NCBI RefSeq assembly: GCF_900102075.1
Contig: NZ_FNAV01000004.1
Span: 310,001-374,000, forward strand
Direction of reading: 5' to 3'
DNA: 64,000 nt
Source of the DNA: Salipiger thiooxidans
GTDB taxonomy: Bacteria > Pseudomonadota > Alphaproteobacteria > Rhodobacterales > Rhodobacteraceae
In this document: piece after piece, positions 54,524 through 62,759 of the stretch
How the letters are laid out: the number at the start of each line of letters is the position of its first letter
How positions within the stretch are numbered: the first letter of the stretch is position 1
Made by a program: the position numbers and the translations under genes
Notes under the pieces: model-generated
Told to the model about the DNA's origin: nothing
Seen by the model: only the letters and a program-made list of their open reading frames with translations
Databases searched by the model: none

Positions 54524-55831
54524 CTATTGCAGGATCCCCATCTCGACAAGCGTCGCCCGATCCGGTGCCCCGGTTTCAGGCAATCCGACAGACGCCTGGT
54601 AGCCCGCCATTGCGTTGCGCGATCCTGGCCCCCACTGACCATCCGGCGTCCCGGCATCGAAACCAGCCGCGTTCAAAATAGTCTGGATGGCCTTGTAGTC
54701 TTCTCGATCAAGATCGAGCAAACTGAACTGACAGGCACCCGCCACTTCGTCAAAAACTCGCTCAGATCCATCCATCTTGAGTGAAAGATCGTACAGCTGG
54801 CCGCGGTCGCCCGTCAGACGCATGAAGACCTTTTCCTCTCCGACAAGCCTTCGGATGAAGTCCTGCGCCTTGGCACCAAAGAGCCCTGCGCCCTTGTTGC
54901 TGGTCAGTTTCGACCACCGCTCCGGCATCGCTTCGTCGCTCCCGATCCGAACCGTGACTGGCAGCGTGTTGGATTGGAAATCTCCCATTATGAAGCTATC
55001 GGCATCAAAGATCACGCGCGCCTCCCCTTCGTGGCACAACACCTTGAGTGAAGGATGATCCGAATATCCGGTTCCGTAATCCGAGACATTGATGGCGAAG
55101 ACCTGAGGGGAATCATCAAGAGCTGCACGAGAGTGCTCAATTCCCCACCAGCCGACGATCGTGAAATCACCCGCGGCGAGCTGTTTGAACACTTCCATGT
55201 CGTAGTCGATTTCCGGATGGCCCGGGTCCGCCCAATCCGGCTTGGTTTTCACGCCAAGCCCGACCTCGTCCGGCAGGGATGTCTTTTCCGTCTGCGCGAT
55301 CGGCGTAGGCGCTTGCGGCGCCCCACTGGTCGGGAAGGCAATCCCATACTGGGCCCGGAACCAGGCCTGGCGCAGCTGGGCGAGGCTCAGCTTCTCCGTC
55401 TCGTATCGCGTGAGCGCAAGCGCCTGCATCAGGCCACCAGAGTTGTCGGCCTCCGCTTTCGCAGCATCGACATTTCCTTGCTGGGTCTGGATATCCGCGA
55501 GGATGCTCCCAGCCAGCGCCGGATCGGGCTGGACCGCAGGAACCACAATTTCGATAGGGGCACCGGATTCCTCGGCTGCGAGCCGAGCCTCCAGGACTGA
55601 TTTCGTTAGAAGCAATGTCTCGAGGTTAAGAGAGGCGATTAGGGCGAGTGCGCCGCCCTGGTAGTTGCCATTTGATACCTCGACCTCAGAAATCTCCAGC
55701 TCGATGGCGGCGATGTCGGATCGGATAGCATCAAGGTCGGCTGTTGCACCCTGCCCAGTTGAAACAGAAGCTGAAAATATAAGGGAAAGAGAAAGGGTCG
55801 CTCCAGCAACCAAAGAAGTTCGGTTAGGCAT
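54524..55831 (-). CDS. Secreted protein: VasI-like middle domain and C-terminal peptidoglycan-binding domain
   Basis: A 435-residue exported protein. An N-terminal signal peptide (hydrophobic to about residue 25) is followed by a helical, coiled-coil-like region (35-150). A middle domain (about 235-365: VFAINVSDYGTGYSDH, then GEEKVFMRLTG) resembles the T6SS accessory VasI. The C-terminal PG_binding_1 domain (about 378-435) contains PDGQWGPGSRNAMAGYQ. It is probably periplasmic and wall-associated. No T6SS genes are nearby. Spacer 54229-54523 on its 3' side shows no gene. Confidence 0.75.
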   Translation of the reverse strand: MPNRTSLVAGATLSLSLIFSASVSTGQGATADLDAIRSDIAAIELEISEVEVSNGNYQGGALALIASLNLETLLLTKSVLEARLAAEESGAPIEIVVPAVQPDPALAGSILADIQTQQGNVDAAKAEADNSGGLMQALALTRYETEKLSLAQLRQAWFRAQYGIAFPTSGAPQAPTPIAQTEKTSLPDEVGLGVKTKPDWADPGHPEIDYDMEVFKQLAAGDFTIVGWWGIEHSRAALDDSPQVFAINVSDYGTGYSDHPSLKVLCHEGEARVIFDADSFIMGDFQSNTLPVTVRIGSDEAMPERWSKLTSNKGAGLFGAKAQDFIRRLVGEEKVFMRLTGDRGQLYDLSLKMDGSERVFDEVAGACQFSLLDLDREDYKAIQTILNAAGFDAGTPDGQWGPGSRNAMAGYQASVGLPETGAPDRATLVEMGILQ

Positions 55832-56213
55832 TCTACAGGCACTCCTGAAGGTTGAATGACCCCGTAATGCTAATCAGGACCTCAGCTGCAAAACATGATT
55901 ATCATTGGGCTGAAAAAATGGGGGAGTGTCAACGTCCGTTCGACTGCAATAATCGACGGCTTGTCGGTCGTGGTGCTGCAACCATGCTCGTGCGTCCGCT
56001 TCGGGAATGCTGCGCCGCGGCGCATCAGCGAAGCCCAAGGGCAGCAATGGGCCGGAAGCGACGATGTCCTCGACCACGGTCGCGGTCTTGGTCTCTGCGC
56101 AGCCGAACGTCCGATTGAAACCCAGTCAGGACCGTCGTTTGCCGAGCGCAGGACGCCAGTCGGTTGGTGAGTAGGGGGGGCGTTCCGTCGATTCTCGTTC
56201 GAGGGTTTTGTTG
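55832..56213. other. Intergenic stretch without recognised gene
   Basis: About 380 bp between the secreted-protein gene start and the broken hydrolase. Short frames only; nothing protein-like, no hairpin-plus-T-run terminator, no repeat. It should contain the promoter of the secreted-protein gene near 55832-55930, which is AT-richer. Confidence 0.4.
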
Positions 56214-57269
56214 TCAGTCAGCTGAACCAATCGCGTTGCGAAACGCGGAAATCGTCAGCCCGATAATTTCGGCATGGATAGCATCGCGGGAGCTGCCGGA
56301 ACCATCCGTACAGATCGGATCCTCAATGCCTTCTTCAATCGCAATTTCGGCCGCATGGGGTTTGCACTCGGGGAACATTGACGCGTGGCTGGCAGCTTCG
56401 ATTATCTGGTAGGTTGCGCCGGGTATGGCGCCCGCGATCCCGGATGCCTGAATGGTTTCCGGGATCTCAGATGCCTTTCCCAGGTTTACGATGAAAACCG
56501 GAACCGAGACGTCAGCGAAGGATGCAGGGGCAAAGATATCCGCTGGCGCCGGATCGATAGCAACGGCGAAGCGGACCCGGGGATCCGTGTTGTCTCGTCC
56601 AGCGGCGCCTTTGTCCATTGCGTGCAGGTCGACTCCGCTCAGACGCACCCACTCGCAGAGGGACGCGTTCAGATCGTCCGTGTCGCAATATGTCGCGAAA
56701 AGCTCGGGATCGAGCCTGGCTCCAGCGATGGACAGCGCGGAATTGCCGCCCATTGACAGGCCCAGAACCCCTATTCGATCACGCGCGACATGCGAATTGA
56801 ACGCCTGATCCTCCTCGATCATGTCAAGCGTCTTCGAGAGATCGGACGGTCTCAGCCAGAGCTTCATGGTTTCCTCGGCCGACCGGTCCCGCCCCGTATT
56901 CCCGGGATGCGTGGGCGCTGCGACGATGAAGCCCTCTTTTGCCAGCGGTGCCGCGATCCAGCCCATCGCACCGGCATGACCTGCCAGTCCCGCGCCGTGG
57001 GACAGCAGGACAAGCGGGAACTCTCCATTGCGTATCGGCGCTCCCTCCTCGACCGGCGTCCCCTTGAAAAAGATGTTCTCGCCCTAGGTTACGGCGGTGC
57101 CGCCCTCGACCGCAGGGTACCAGATCGTCACCTCCAGATCGGTTGCCCGCTCCCCGGAGGTCACTGAGAGTGTCTGAACACCCGCGATATAGTCAGCAGC
57201 AAGCGCTCCTGCGCATGACGCAAACAAAAAAATTACGGCGAAGCCGACCGATTTCGTCACATCCTTCAT
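56214..57269 (-). pseudogene. Exported dienelactone-hydrolase/PAF-acetylhydrolase-like gene interrupted by one amber codon
   Basis: The frame begins with a signal peptide (MKDVTKSVGFAVIFLFA, ending near ALA), continues as VTIWYPAVEGGTAVT, meets TAG at 57084-57086 (codon 62), then reads on without a break: GENIFFKGTPVEEGAPIRNG, FPLVLLSHGAGLAGH, nucleophile VLGLSMGGNSALS, AIDPAP and EAASHASMF near the C-terminus. All expected triad regions survive, so this is a recently inactivated or misread gene. Normal length would be about 351 residues. An internal ATG (56966) would not restore export or the oxyanion region. Confidence 0.75.
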
Positions 57270-57455
57270 CGCGTACTCTCTTCTATCGGAGATTTTTCTA
57301 CTCTGAAGTCGATACGATGGTCGCTCTCTCGCGCCAAGAGGGAACGTCGGCTTCGTCCGCGGAGCTGACCTTGGGGCCTCGGACTATGCTGCGCGGTGCC
57401 ATGAAGGTCCGGTCTGGGGAAGCCGCGCTGCGGCAATGACGATCCTGGCCAACGA

Positions 57456-58717
57456 CCGGTAATGGGATGTGTCGGCTGCTTCCCCACCGTTGAGCTATCC
57501 TGAACCGGGGTCAACCGCGCAACAAGGAGAAGCAGCCATGTGTGCAAAGAAGACAGGAAGGATCGAAGATCTCGCCGTCGTCGGGATCGACATCGGCAAG
57601 GATACGTTTCACTTGGTCGCGTTCGACCGGTCCGGCCAACTGGTCATGCGCAAGCAGATCAAGCGCTTTGACCTGAATGCCACGTTCGCAAAAATCCCTT
57701 GCTGCATCGTGGGAATGGAGGCTTGCCTCAGCGCCCATTTTGTCAGCCGAACGCTGCGGGGCATGGGGTTCGATCCGCGGATCATCCCGGCGATTTACGT
57801 AAAGCCTTTCAACAAGGGCCAAAAGAACGACTACAACGACGCCGAGGCCATCGCCGAGGCCGCGTTGCGTCCAAACCTCCGGACCGTTTCAGAGAAAGAC
57901 CAGGATCAGCTCGACCTTCAGGCTCTGCACCGGGTCCGGGCACGGCTGGTTTCGCGTCGCACGGCCACCATCAATCAGATCCGGGCCTTTCTCATCGAGC
58001 AGGGGATCACCGTCAGGTCGGGGCTGCGGGCGCTGAAGAATTCCTTCGAGACGATCCTCGAACAGCGACGGGATGAGATATCGCCCCGGATGCGCGGCAT
58101 TCTAATCGGGCTCCATGGCGTCTGGCTCTGGCTGGACAAACGGATCGAGAATGTCTCTAGCGAGATCGAAGAGATCAGCCGCACTGAGGAGAACTGCGCC
58201 AACATCATGACGATCCCAGGCATTGGCCCGATGATCTCGACGGCGATGGTCGCGTCCGTCGGCAAAGGTGAAGCCTTCGATCGAGGGCGCGATTTCGCGG
58301 CATGGCTGGGCCTGGTGCCCCGACAGTTCAGCACAGGCGGACGCACCATTCTCGGCAGGATCACTAAACGCGGCAGCCGCTATCTGAGGATATTGTTTGT
58401 GCAGGCGGCGAAAGTGATCATGATGCGCCCATACCGATGGTCTGACTTCAGCTTCGGCCCGTGGCTGACCGAGGCGGTCGCCTGTATGCCGCGAAACAAG
58501 GCGGCCATCGCGCTTGCCAACAAACTCGCTCGAACTGCCTGGAGCCTTCTGCGGCACGGCACCCGGTTCGACGCGCCAAAAGACGCGGCAATGGAAGCGA
58601 TCTGACGCTTTCCAAGGTCACCAAGGAGTTCGCGATAGAGAGGACAGCATGGAACGGAGAAGATACGCCCCCAGAGTCTGACGGCCCAAATGGTTATCAT
58701 GGACCTTGCCGGTAATG
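57456..58717 (+). mobile_element. IS110-family insertion sequence (approximate bounds)
   Basis: It contains one transposase gene (57538-58605) with non-coding flanks. A 9-bp direct repeat CCGGTAATG occurs at 57456-57464 and 58709-58717 and may mark the edges, as IS110 elements lack long terminal inverted repeats. The true ends could lie a few tens of bases away. In this family one non-coding flank encodes the bridge RNA that guides recombination. Confidence 0.45.
57538..58605 (+). CDS. IS110-family transposase (DEDD recombinase)
   Basis: A 355-residue transposase. N-terminal RuvC-like DEDD domain: GIDIGKDTFH (first Asp), IVGMEAC (Glu) and KNDYNDAEAIAEA (Asp-Asp). C-terminal Transposase_20 domain: IPGIGPMISTAMVASVG, AAWLGLVPRQFSTGG and GSRYLR, including the catalytic serine region of the family. 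It looks full length and intact. The ATG at 57538 has AAGGAG upstream; a longer frame from 57469 lacks support. Confidence 0.93.
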   Translation: MCAKKTGRIEDLAVVGIDIGKDTFHLVAFDRSGQLVMRKQIKRFDLNATFAKIPCCIVGMEACLSAHFVSRTLRGMGFDPRIIPAIYVKPFNKGQKNDYNDAEAIAEAALRPNLRTVSEKDQDQLDLQALHRVRARLVSRRTATINQIRAFLIEQGITVRSGLRALKNSFETILEQRRDEISPRMRGILIGLHGVWLWLDKRIENVSSEIEEISRTEENCANIMTIPGIGPMISTAMVASVGKGEAFDRGRDFAAWLGLVPRQFSTGGRTILGRITKRGSRYLRILFVQAAKVIMMRPYRWSDFSFGPWLTEAVACMPRNKAAIALANKLARTAWSLLRHGTRFDAPKDAAMEAI

Positions 58718-59054
58718 AGACCACGGCGCGTGCGTAACCCCATCAAGGCCACGGCCAGCGAGCCGATTAACAGGCCGGATACATATGAACGATTTCCGAA
58801 ATCGTGCCGAATTCTCGATTGCGAATAGCAGCCGACACATACATGTGGGCCGACAGCGACGCCGCCGCATGGGTGATCAGGGGCTTGGCCCGGCGGCGCA
58901 GCGAAGGTCGGGAAGGAGCCCAAACTACCGAATGCTGCGGCTTATAGGATTGGCAGCTTTGCTGTACTGAGTTCGTCACAGTCATTCAGGCCACGAACTG
59001 TAAATCTCGTTTTCTTGAACTTGAAGGCCAGACCTAAGGATAGCTCAGACGGCT
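58606..59054. other. Non-coding stretch after the IS110 transposase
   Basis: About 450 bp. The first ~110 bp probably belong to the right flank of the insertion element. The rest has only short unconvincing frames. No terminator or repeat beyond CCGGTAATG was seen. Confidence 0.4.
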
Positions 59055-59555
59055 TCATTTTGCGTTTCGCAACGCCTTTCGGATGTAGGTGTTTGCCGAT
59101 CGGAAATGCGATGGACCTGACGCCTCTGCGAACCGTCCAAGCGTCCACTTGCCGGTCCACGCGTGTGCGCCACTGGTGTAGAGCGATTCATTATCTTGTG
59201 ATGCAATAAACCGGCGCAAATTGTCACAAGCAGCCTCAAAGTCGGAAAGCAAATCTGCCCACTGCGTCTCGTTACCTTTCTCGTAGAGCGGGGCGTTGTA
59301 TTCCTTGAGCTGGTTCCATTTGTAGCCCTTGGCGGGGACATGCACCTCGCGGCCCTCAACACCGTCTTCGTACCAACCGTGGAACATGCCCATCCAGTGA
59401 GTGCGGTGTGCGATCACACCCTTGATCGTAGTGTCGTCATCGAGGGCCGACAAAGAGGCTTTTGCTTCGTCGACGCCATCAAGCGTTTTGCGGAGCTTGG
59501 CCAAGTCTTTATCGAAAACGGCGAGTAGATCGATTTTGTTGGTTGCTGCTGGCAT
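59055..59555 (-). CDS. ClbS/DfsB family four-helix-bundle protein (DUF1706)
   Basis: A 166-residue DinB-like four-helix bundle. Family marks: LLAVFDKDLAKLRKTLD, 'KGVIAHRTHWMGMFHGWYEDG' with putative metal His, 'YKWNQLKEYNAPLYEK' and the C-terminal SGPSHFRSANTYIRKALR. ClbS is a cyclopropane hydrolase that protects against colibactin; most homologues are uncharacterised and may be self-resistance or detoxification proteins. The ATG at 59555 is preferred over the GTG at 59564. Confidence 0.9.
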   Translation of the reverse strand: MPAATNKIDLLAVFDKDLAKLRKTLDGVDEAKASLSALDDDTTIKGVIAHRTHWMGMFHGWYEDGVEGREVHVPAKGYKWNQLKEYNAPLYEKGNETQWADLLSDFEAACDNLRRFIASQDNESLYTSGAHAWTGKWTLGRFAEASGPSHFRSANTYIRKALRNAK

Positions 59556-59812
59556 GCTGAACACTAAGCCACTGAATTAATAAGATCATTGACGTACATC
59601 AAGACGCCAGAGTTGTCTCAAGCGCGATAGCCGACCTTGGTAAGTCGGCAGCGAAAGCCTGGTTTGTCCGCCCTCCGGAACTTGGCGGGTCCGGGGCGTG
59701 CTGCAACCGCGATGTATGGCTGCTTTCGTGGTTCCGCACGCGGTGGAGGCTTGGGCGCTCGACGGCGGCTATGGATGCGCCGCTGCTGTCGAGCCGGGCG
59801 ATGGATCCCGCC

Positions 59813-60409
59813 CTACATATCCCGATCAGGCATTTGCTTGGGACTCAGCCAAGCCTGCAGCTGGATTGCCAGTCGATCTCTGAGGGTCTTGTCGCCATGC
59901 TCTGTGCAAAGGCTCAGAGCCACCGAACTGACGGAGAAAGCCTGGATTCCTTCTGACTGAAGCTCAGCCGATATGTCCTGCCGAAACGGTCCACCCTTCA
60001 ACTTCTGGACCAGGATGCGGTCGTACCGACAGATCGCCTTGGCGATGGCCCCGACCTTTTCGACGGCAAGCGCCCCTGACAGACGCAGAAAAATATCAAA
60101 GACATAACGCTCGCTCGAGAGAAAACTCAGAAGCGGCATGATGCTCTCCACCACGTGTGCGATAGAGCGAAAGCCGCCAACGGCGTCCAGATCGTCGAGC
60201 AGCGCGTCGACCCGCTCGCCGATCAGGATATCCATCAAAGCGTCCTTGTCGCTGAAATGTGCAAAGAACGTGCCTTTCGCCACGCCCCCGGCGGTGACGA
60301 CCTGTTCGACCCGGAGATCCGCAAAGCCGGAGTCCGAGACAATCTCCCTCGCACAGCCGAGAAGCCTTTCCCGTGTCTTGACGCTTCTGAGCTGTTTTGC
60401 GCGGGCCAT
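59813..60409 (-). CDS. TetR-family transcriptional repressor
   Basis: A 198-residue regulator with the N-terminal HTH (DLRVEQVVTAGGVAKGTFFAH, residues about 31-51) and a helical ligand domain. It is divergent from an NAD(P)H oxidoreductase gene; the spacer contains two copies of a palindrome at 60430-60443 and 60462-60473 that are almost surely its operators. It probably responds to a quinone-like or electrophilic compound. Confidence 0.93.
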   Translation of the reverse strand: MARAKQLRSVKTRERLLGCAREIVSDSGFADLRVEQVVTAGGVAKGTFFAHFSDKDALMDILIGERVDALLDDLDAVGGFRSIAHVVESIMPLLSFLSSERYVFDIFLRLSGALAVEKVGAIAKAICRYDRILVQKLKGGPFRQDISAELQSEGIQAFSVSSVALSLCTEHGDKTLRDRLAIQLQAWLSPKQMPDRDM

Positions 60410-60429
60410 GGGGCCTCCTATCCAGATTA

Positions 60430-60473
60430 TTGACCGCGGTCAACATAGGGGATAACAAATATGACCGCGGTCA
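60430..60473. promoter_or_regulatory. Two palindromic operators TGACCGCGGTCA in the TetR/oxidoreductase spacer
   Basis: TTGACCGCGGTCAA (60430-60443) is a perfect 14-bp palindrome, and TGACCGCGGTCA (60462-60473) is a perfect 12-bp copy, centres 31 bp apart. They lie between divergent starts at 60409 and 60488, so one repressor can control both genes. Confidence 0.85.
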
Positions 60474-60487
60474 ATTCAGGAGTTCCC

Positions 60488-61081
60488 ATGGCCCCCAGAC
60501 GCATCTTTGTCCTCAACGGACATCCCGGTAAAACCTCGCTTTCCAGGCTCTTTTCCGAAGACTACGCGCAGGCCGCGGTGCAGGCTGGTCACGAACTTCG
60601 GATCACCCATCTGCACGATCTGGACTTCGATCCCGATTTCGGCGGGGCCGGCTACCGTGCCGCCAAGCCTCTCGAGCCAGATCTGGAAGCGGTCATGGCC
60701 AATATGGACTGGGCCGAACATCTGGTTTTGCTGAGCCCCATGTGGTGGGGCGGTCTGCCCGCCAAGTTGAAGGGCCTATTCGACCGCGCCCTGCTGCCCG
60801 GCAGCGCCTTCGACACGCGCGCCAAGACCTGGCTGGGATCGCCCCGGCCGCTTCTGGCCGGACGCACCGCGCGGCTGATCATGACCTCGGATACGCCGCA
60901 CTGGTTCTTTCGGCTCGTCCACAAGGCCGCACTGGTGCGCCAGCTTCGAATGCAGATCTTTGGATTCGTCGGCATTTCGCCTCTGCACGTCACCCATTTT
61001 TCGGCAGTCATCAATTCATCGCCCGAGACGAGAGCGAAGTGGTCCCGAAGGGTGGCCAGCCTTGGAGCGCGCGGAGCGTAG
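60488..61081 (+). CDS. NAD(P)H-dependent flavodoxin-fold oxidoreductase (quinone reductase-like)
   Basis: A 197-residue FMN/FAD-dependent reductase. N-terminal phosphate-binding loop VLNGHPGKTSLSRL, central LLSPMWWGGLPAKLKGLFDR and the PHWFFR segment are typical of the MdaB/KefF/NQO-like family. It probably reduces quinones or other electrophiles. The ATG at 60488 was chosen because CAGGAG lies 6 nt upstream; the ATG at 60461 falls inside the second operator. Confidence 0.9.
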   Translation: MAPRRIFVLNGHPGKTSLSRLFSEDYAQAAVQAGHELRITHLHDLDFDPDFGGAGYRAAKPLEPDLEAVMANMDWAEHLVLLSPMWWGGLPAKLKGLFDRALLPGSAFDTRAKTWLGSPRPLLAGRTARLIMTSDTPHWFFRLVHKAALVRQLRMQIFGFVGISPLHVTHFSAVINSSPETRAKWSRRVASLGARGA

Positions 61082-61417
61082 GTTCAAGACAAATGGCATA
61101 GTGACCTTGGCGCGCCAAATCTTGCTGCAGGATCCCACCGATGTCTGGTTTGGCGAAGCTGCGACGCAGCGCGGCCAGCCAGACGAATGACCGCAACGGG
61201 CCGACAGCGGCGGATAGAGTGGGCATGGCGCACCTCCAGCCGTGTCTGCTTTCTGGGCTTCGCTGGCATCTGAGCATTGTGCAGCATCGCGCTCGTTAGC
61301 CAGGCAGATTTGAATGTTCGACGCGCGCCGTTCGGGTTTCCACAGGTCTTCGCCGTAGTCTGCACGAACGCCGATAGTGACCGACAAGGCATATCTCGCA
61401 CTTGACTGTCAGGATAA
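61082..61417. other. Junction region before the ArdC remnant
   Basis: About 335 bp with no gene or structure recognised. It joins the TetR/oxidoreductase pair to the mobile-element maintenance module and probably contains the deletion or insertion breakpoint that removed the 5' part of ardC. Confidence 0.4.
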
Positions 61418-61648
61418 ATCGCCGAGATTTCGAGCGCGTTCTGTTGCGCCTCGCTCGGGATCGTCCCGACTGTGCGCCACGCCGATTACATCGGCTCCTG
61501 GCTGGAGGTGATGCGCGAGGATTCCCGCGCGATCGTCCGCGCCGCCTCGCAGGCCAGCAAGGCGGCCGACTGGATGCTGGCCCATCTGCCCGACGACAGC
61601 ACCGATGTTGAGCGGCAGACCCCGACGGAAGGGAGGGCCGCGGCATGA
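61418..61648 (+). pseudogene. ArdC-type antirestriction protein, 3' remnant
   Basis: In frame from a TAA at 61415, the peptide reads AEISSAFCCASLGIVPTVR, HADYIGSWLEVMREDSRAI and ends near TEGRAAA. This matches the C-terminal part of ArdC/zincin-type antirestriction proteins. The ssDNA-binding N-domain and the HExxH region are missing. The stop overlaps the DUF2958 start (ATGA at 61645-61648), so the remnant keeps the original operon junction. Confidence 0.75.
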
Positions 61649-62040
61649 TCCTCCTGACCGACACACAGCGTGACCGTTTGCTGCCGAATGGCCGCGATCG
61701 CGATCAGGATCACATTCCGGTCGTGAAGTTCTTCAATCCCTTCGGCGCCGGTGTCTGGCTCGCGACCGAGCTCGACGAGGACGGCGACATCATGTTTGGC
61801 CTGGCCGACATTGGCTACCCCGAACTTGGCTCCTGGAGCCTCAACGAACTGCGCTCCATTCGGCTGCCCTTCGGCATGGGTATCGAGCCGGATCTGCTGT
61901 TCACGTGGGATCTCCCGATCTCGGTCTGGGCCGAGGCCGCCCGGGATGCCGGCAGCATTCGCGATGCCGAGCGCCTGCTTTATCGCTCGGGCCGTCTGCC
62001 AGGCGGGACACGTCCCGATGCGGAGCCCCGGCGTTCCTGA
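61645..62040 (+). CDS. DUF2958 family protein
   Basis: A 131-residue protein of the DUF2958 family, found mainly on plasmids and integrative elements next to ardC, radC and parB genes. Marks: LLTDTQRDRLLPNG, 'HIPVVKFFNPFGAGVWLATE' and FGLADIGYPELGSWSL. Function unknown. Its start overlaps the stop of the ArdC remnant. Confidence 0.92.
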   Translation: MILLTDTQRDRLLPNGRDRDQDHIPVVKFFNPFGAGVWLATELDEDGDIMFGLADIGYPELGSWSLNELRSIRLPFGMGIEPDLLFTWDLPISVWAEAARDAGSIRDAERLLYRSGRLPGGTRPDAEPRRS

Positions 62041-62061
62041 GATCCACGCTCTTCAGCTTCG

Positions 62062-62093
62062 GCGCCGCTCTCTTCGCTGGAAGAGGGCGGCGC
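62062..62093 (+). ncRNA. Strong hairpin in the leader of radC (candidate cis-acting RNA)
   Basis: A 13-bp stem (62062-62074 with 62081-62093, including one G-U) with loop CGCTGG, in the 114-nt leader between the DUF2958 gene and radC. There is no T-run after it, so it is not a standard terminator. A second weaker GC-rich fold follows up to the start codon. It may be a radC-type leader RNA. Confidence 0.45.
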
Positions 62094-62154
62094 TTCTCCT
62101 CGTGACGCGGTGAAAGTTCGGCGCCCGGCCGGCTGCCCGTCGGAGAACAGCGCC

Positions 62155-62643
62155 ATGACACGAAACACGAGAACACCCGCCATCGAACCGCAGCCGCTCC
62201 GGTTCTCGGCCCAGGAGCAGGCCGTGGTCTATGAGGCCCGGCAGATCCTGCTGCGCCATCTCAACCAGAACCCTGTCCTGACGTCCTGGCAGGCGGTCCT
62301 CGACTATTGCGCCTTGACCATACGGGGCGATGTGGAGCGCTTCCATGTCCTCTATCTCGACCGCAGGAACCGGCTGATCTCTGACGAATGCCTCGCCATC
62401 GGCACCATCGATCACGTCCCGGTCTATCCCCGGGAGGTGCTGCGGCGCTGCCTGGCGCTCAATGCCTCGGCGCTGATCATCGTCCACAATCATCCGGCCG
62501 GCGATCCCGAGCCCTCAGCCGCCGACCTCGCGATGACGAAAGAAATCCGGAACGCCTGTGCGTCCCTTGGGGTAGTGCTGCACGACCACATCATCACCGG
62601 TGCTGGCCGGGAGACCAGCCTGCGTGCCCGCGGCGAGCTCTGA
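62155..62643 (+). CDS. radC: RadC-family JAB-domain protein
   Basis: A 162-residue plasmid/ICE-type RadC protein. The JAMM metal motif is intact: IIVHNHPAGDPEPSAAD, with the upstream Glu in the SDECLAIG region. The N-terminal HhH part of chromosomal RadC is absent, as usual for mobile-element copies. The function remains uncertain (metalloprotease or isopeptidase-like fold). The ATG at 62155 was chosen over the in-frame start at 62110. Confidence 0.93.
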   Translation: MTRNTRTPAIEPQPLRFSAQEQAVVYEARQILLRHLNQNPVLTSWQAVLDYCALTIRGDVERFHVLYLDRRNRLISDECLAIGTIDHVPVYPREVLRRCLALNASALIIVHNHPAGDPEPSAADLAMTKEIRNACASLGVVLHDHIITGAGRETSLRARGEL

Positions 62644-62703
62644 TGGGTCTGCGCGTTCATCCCCGGCTCGGCCACGAGAGGGAGAGGAGGGTGGGGGTTT
62701 CGT

Positions 62704-62745
62704 GACGGGCTGGTTGCCGGAGAGAGAGGCTCCCCGGCGTCCGTC
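62704..62745 (+). ncRNA. Structured leader upstream of the ParB-like gene (candidate cis-acting RNA)
   Basis: Nested pairing GACGG/CCGTC (62704-62708 with 62741-62745) encloses GCCGG/CCGGC (62716-62720 with 62734-62738). It ends 14 bp before the start codon. It lies in the 116-nt spacer between radC and the ParB gene and could control translation. Confidence 0.4.
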
Positions 62746-62759
62746 ATGGAGACCCTGAC

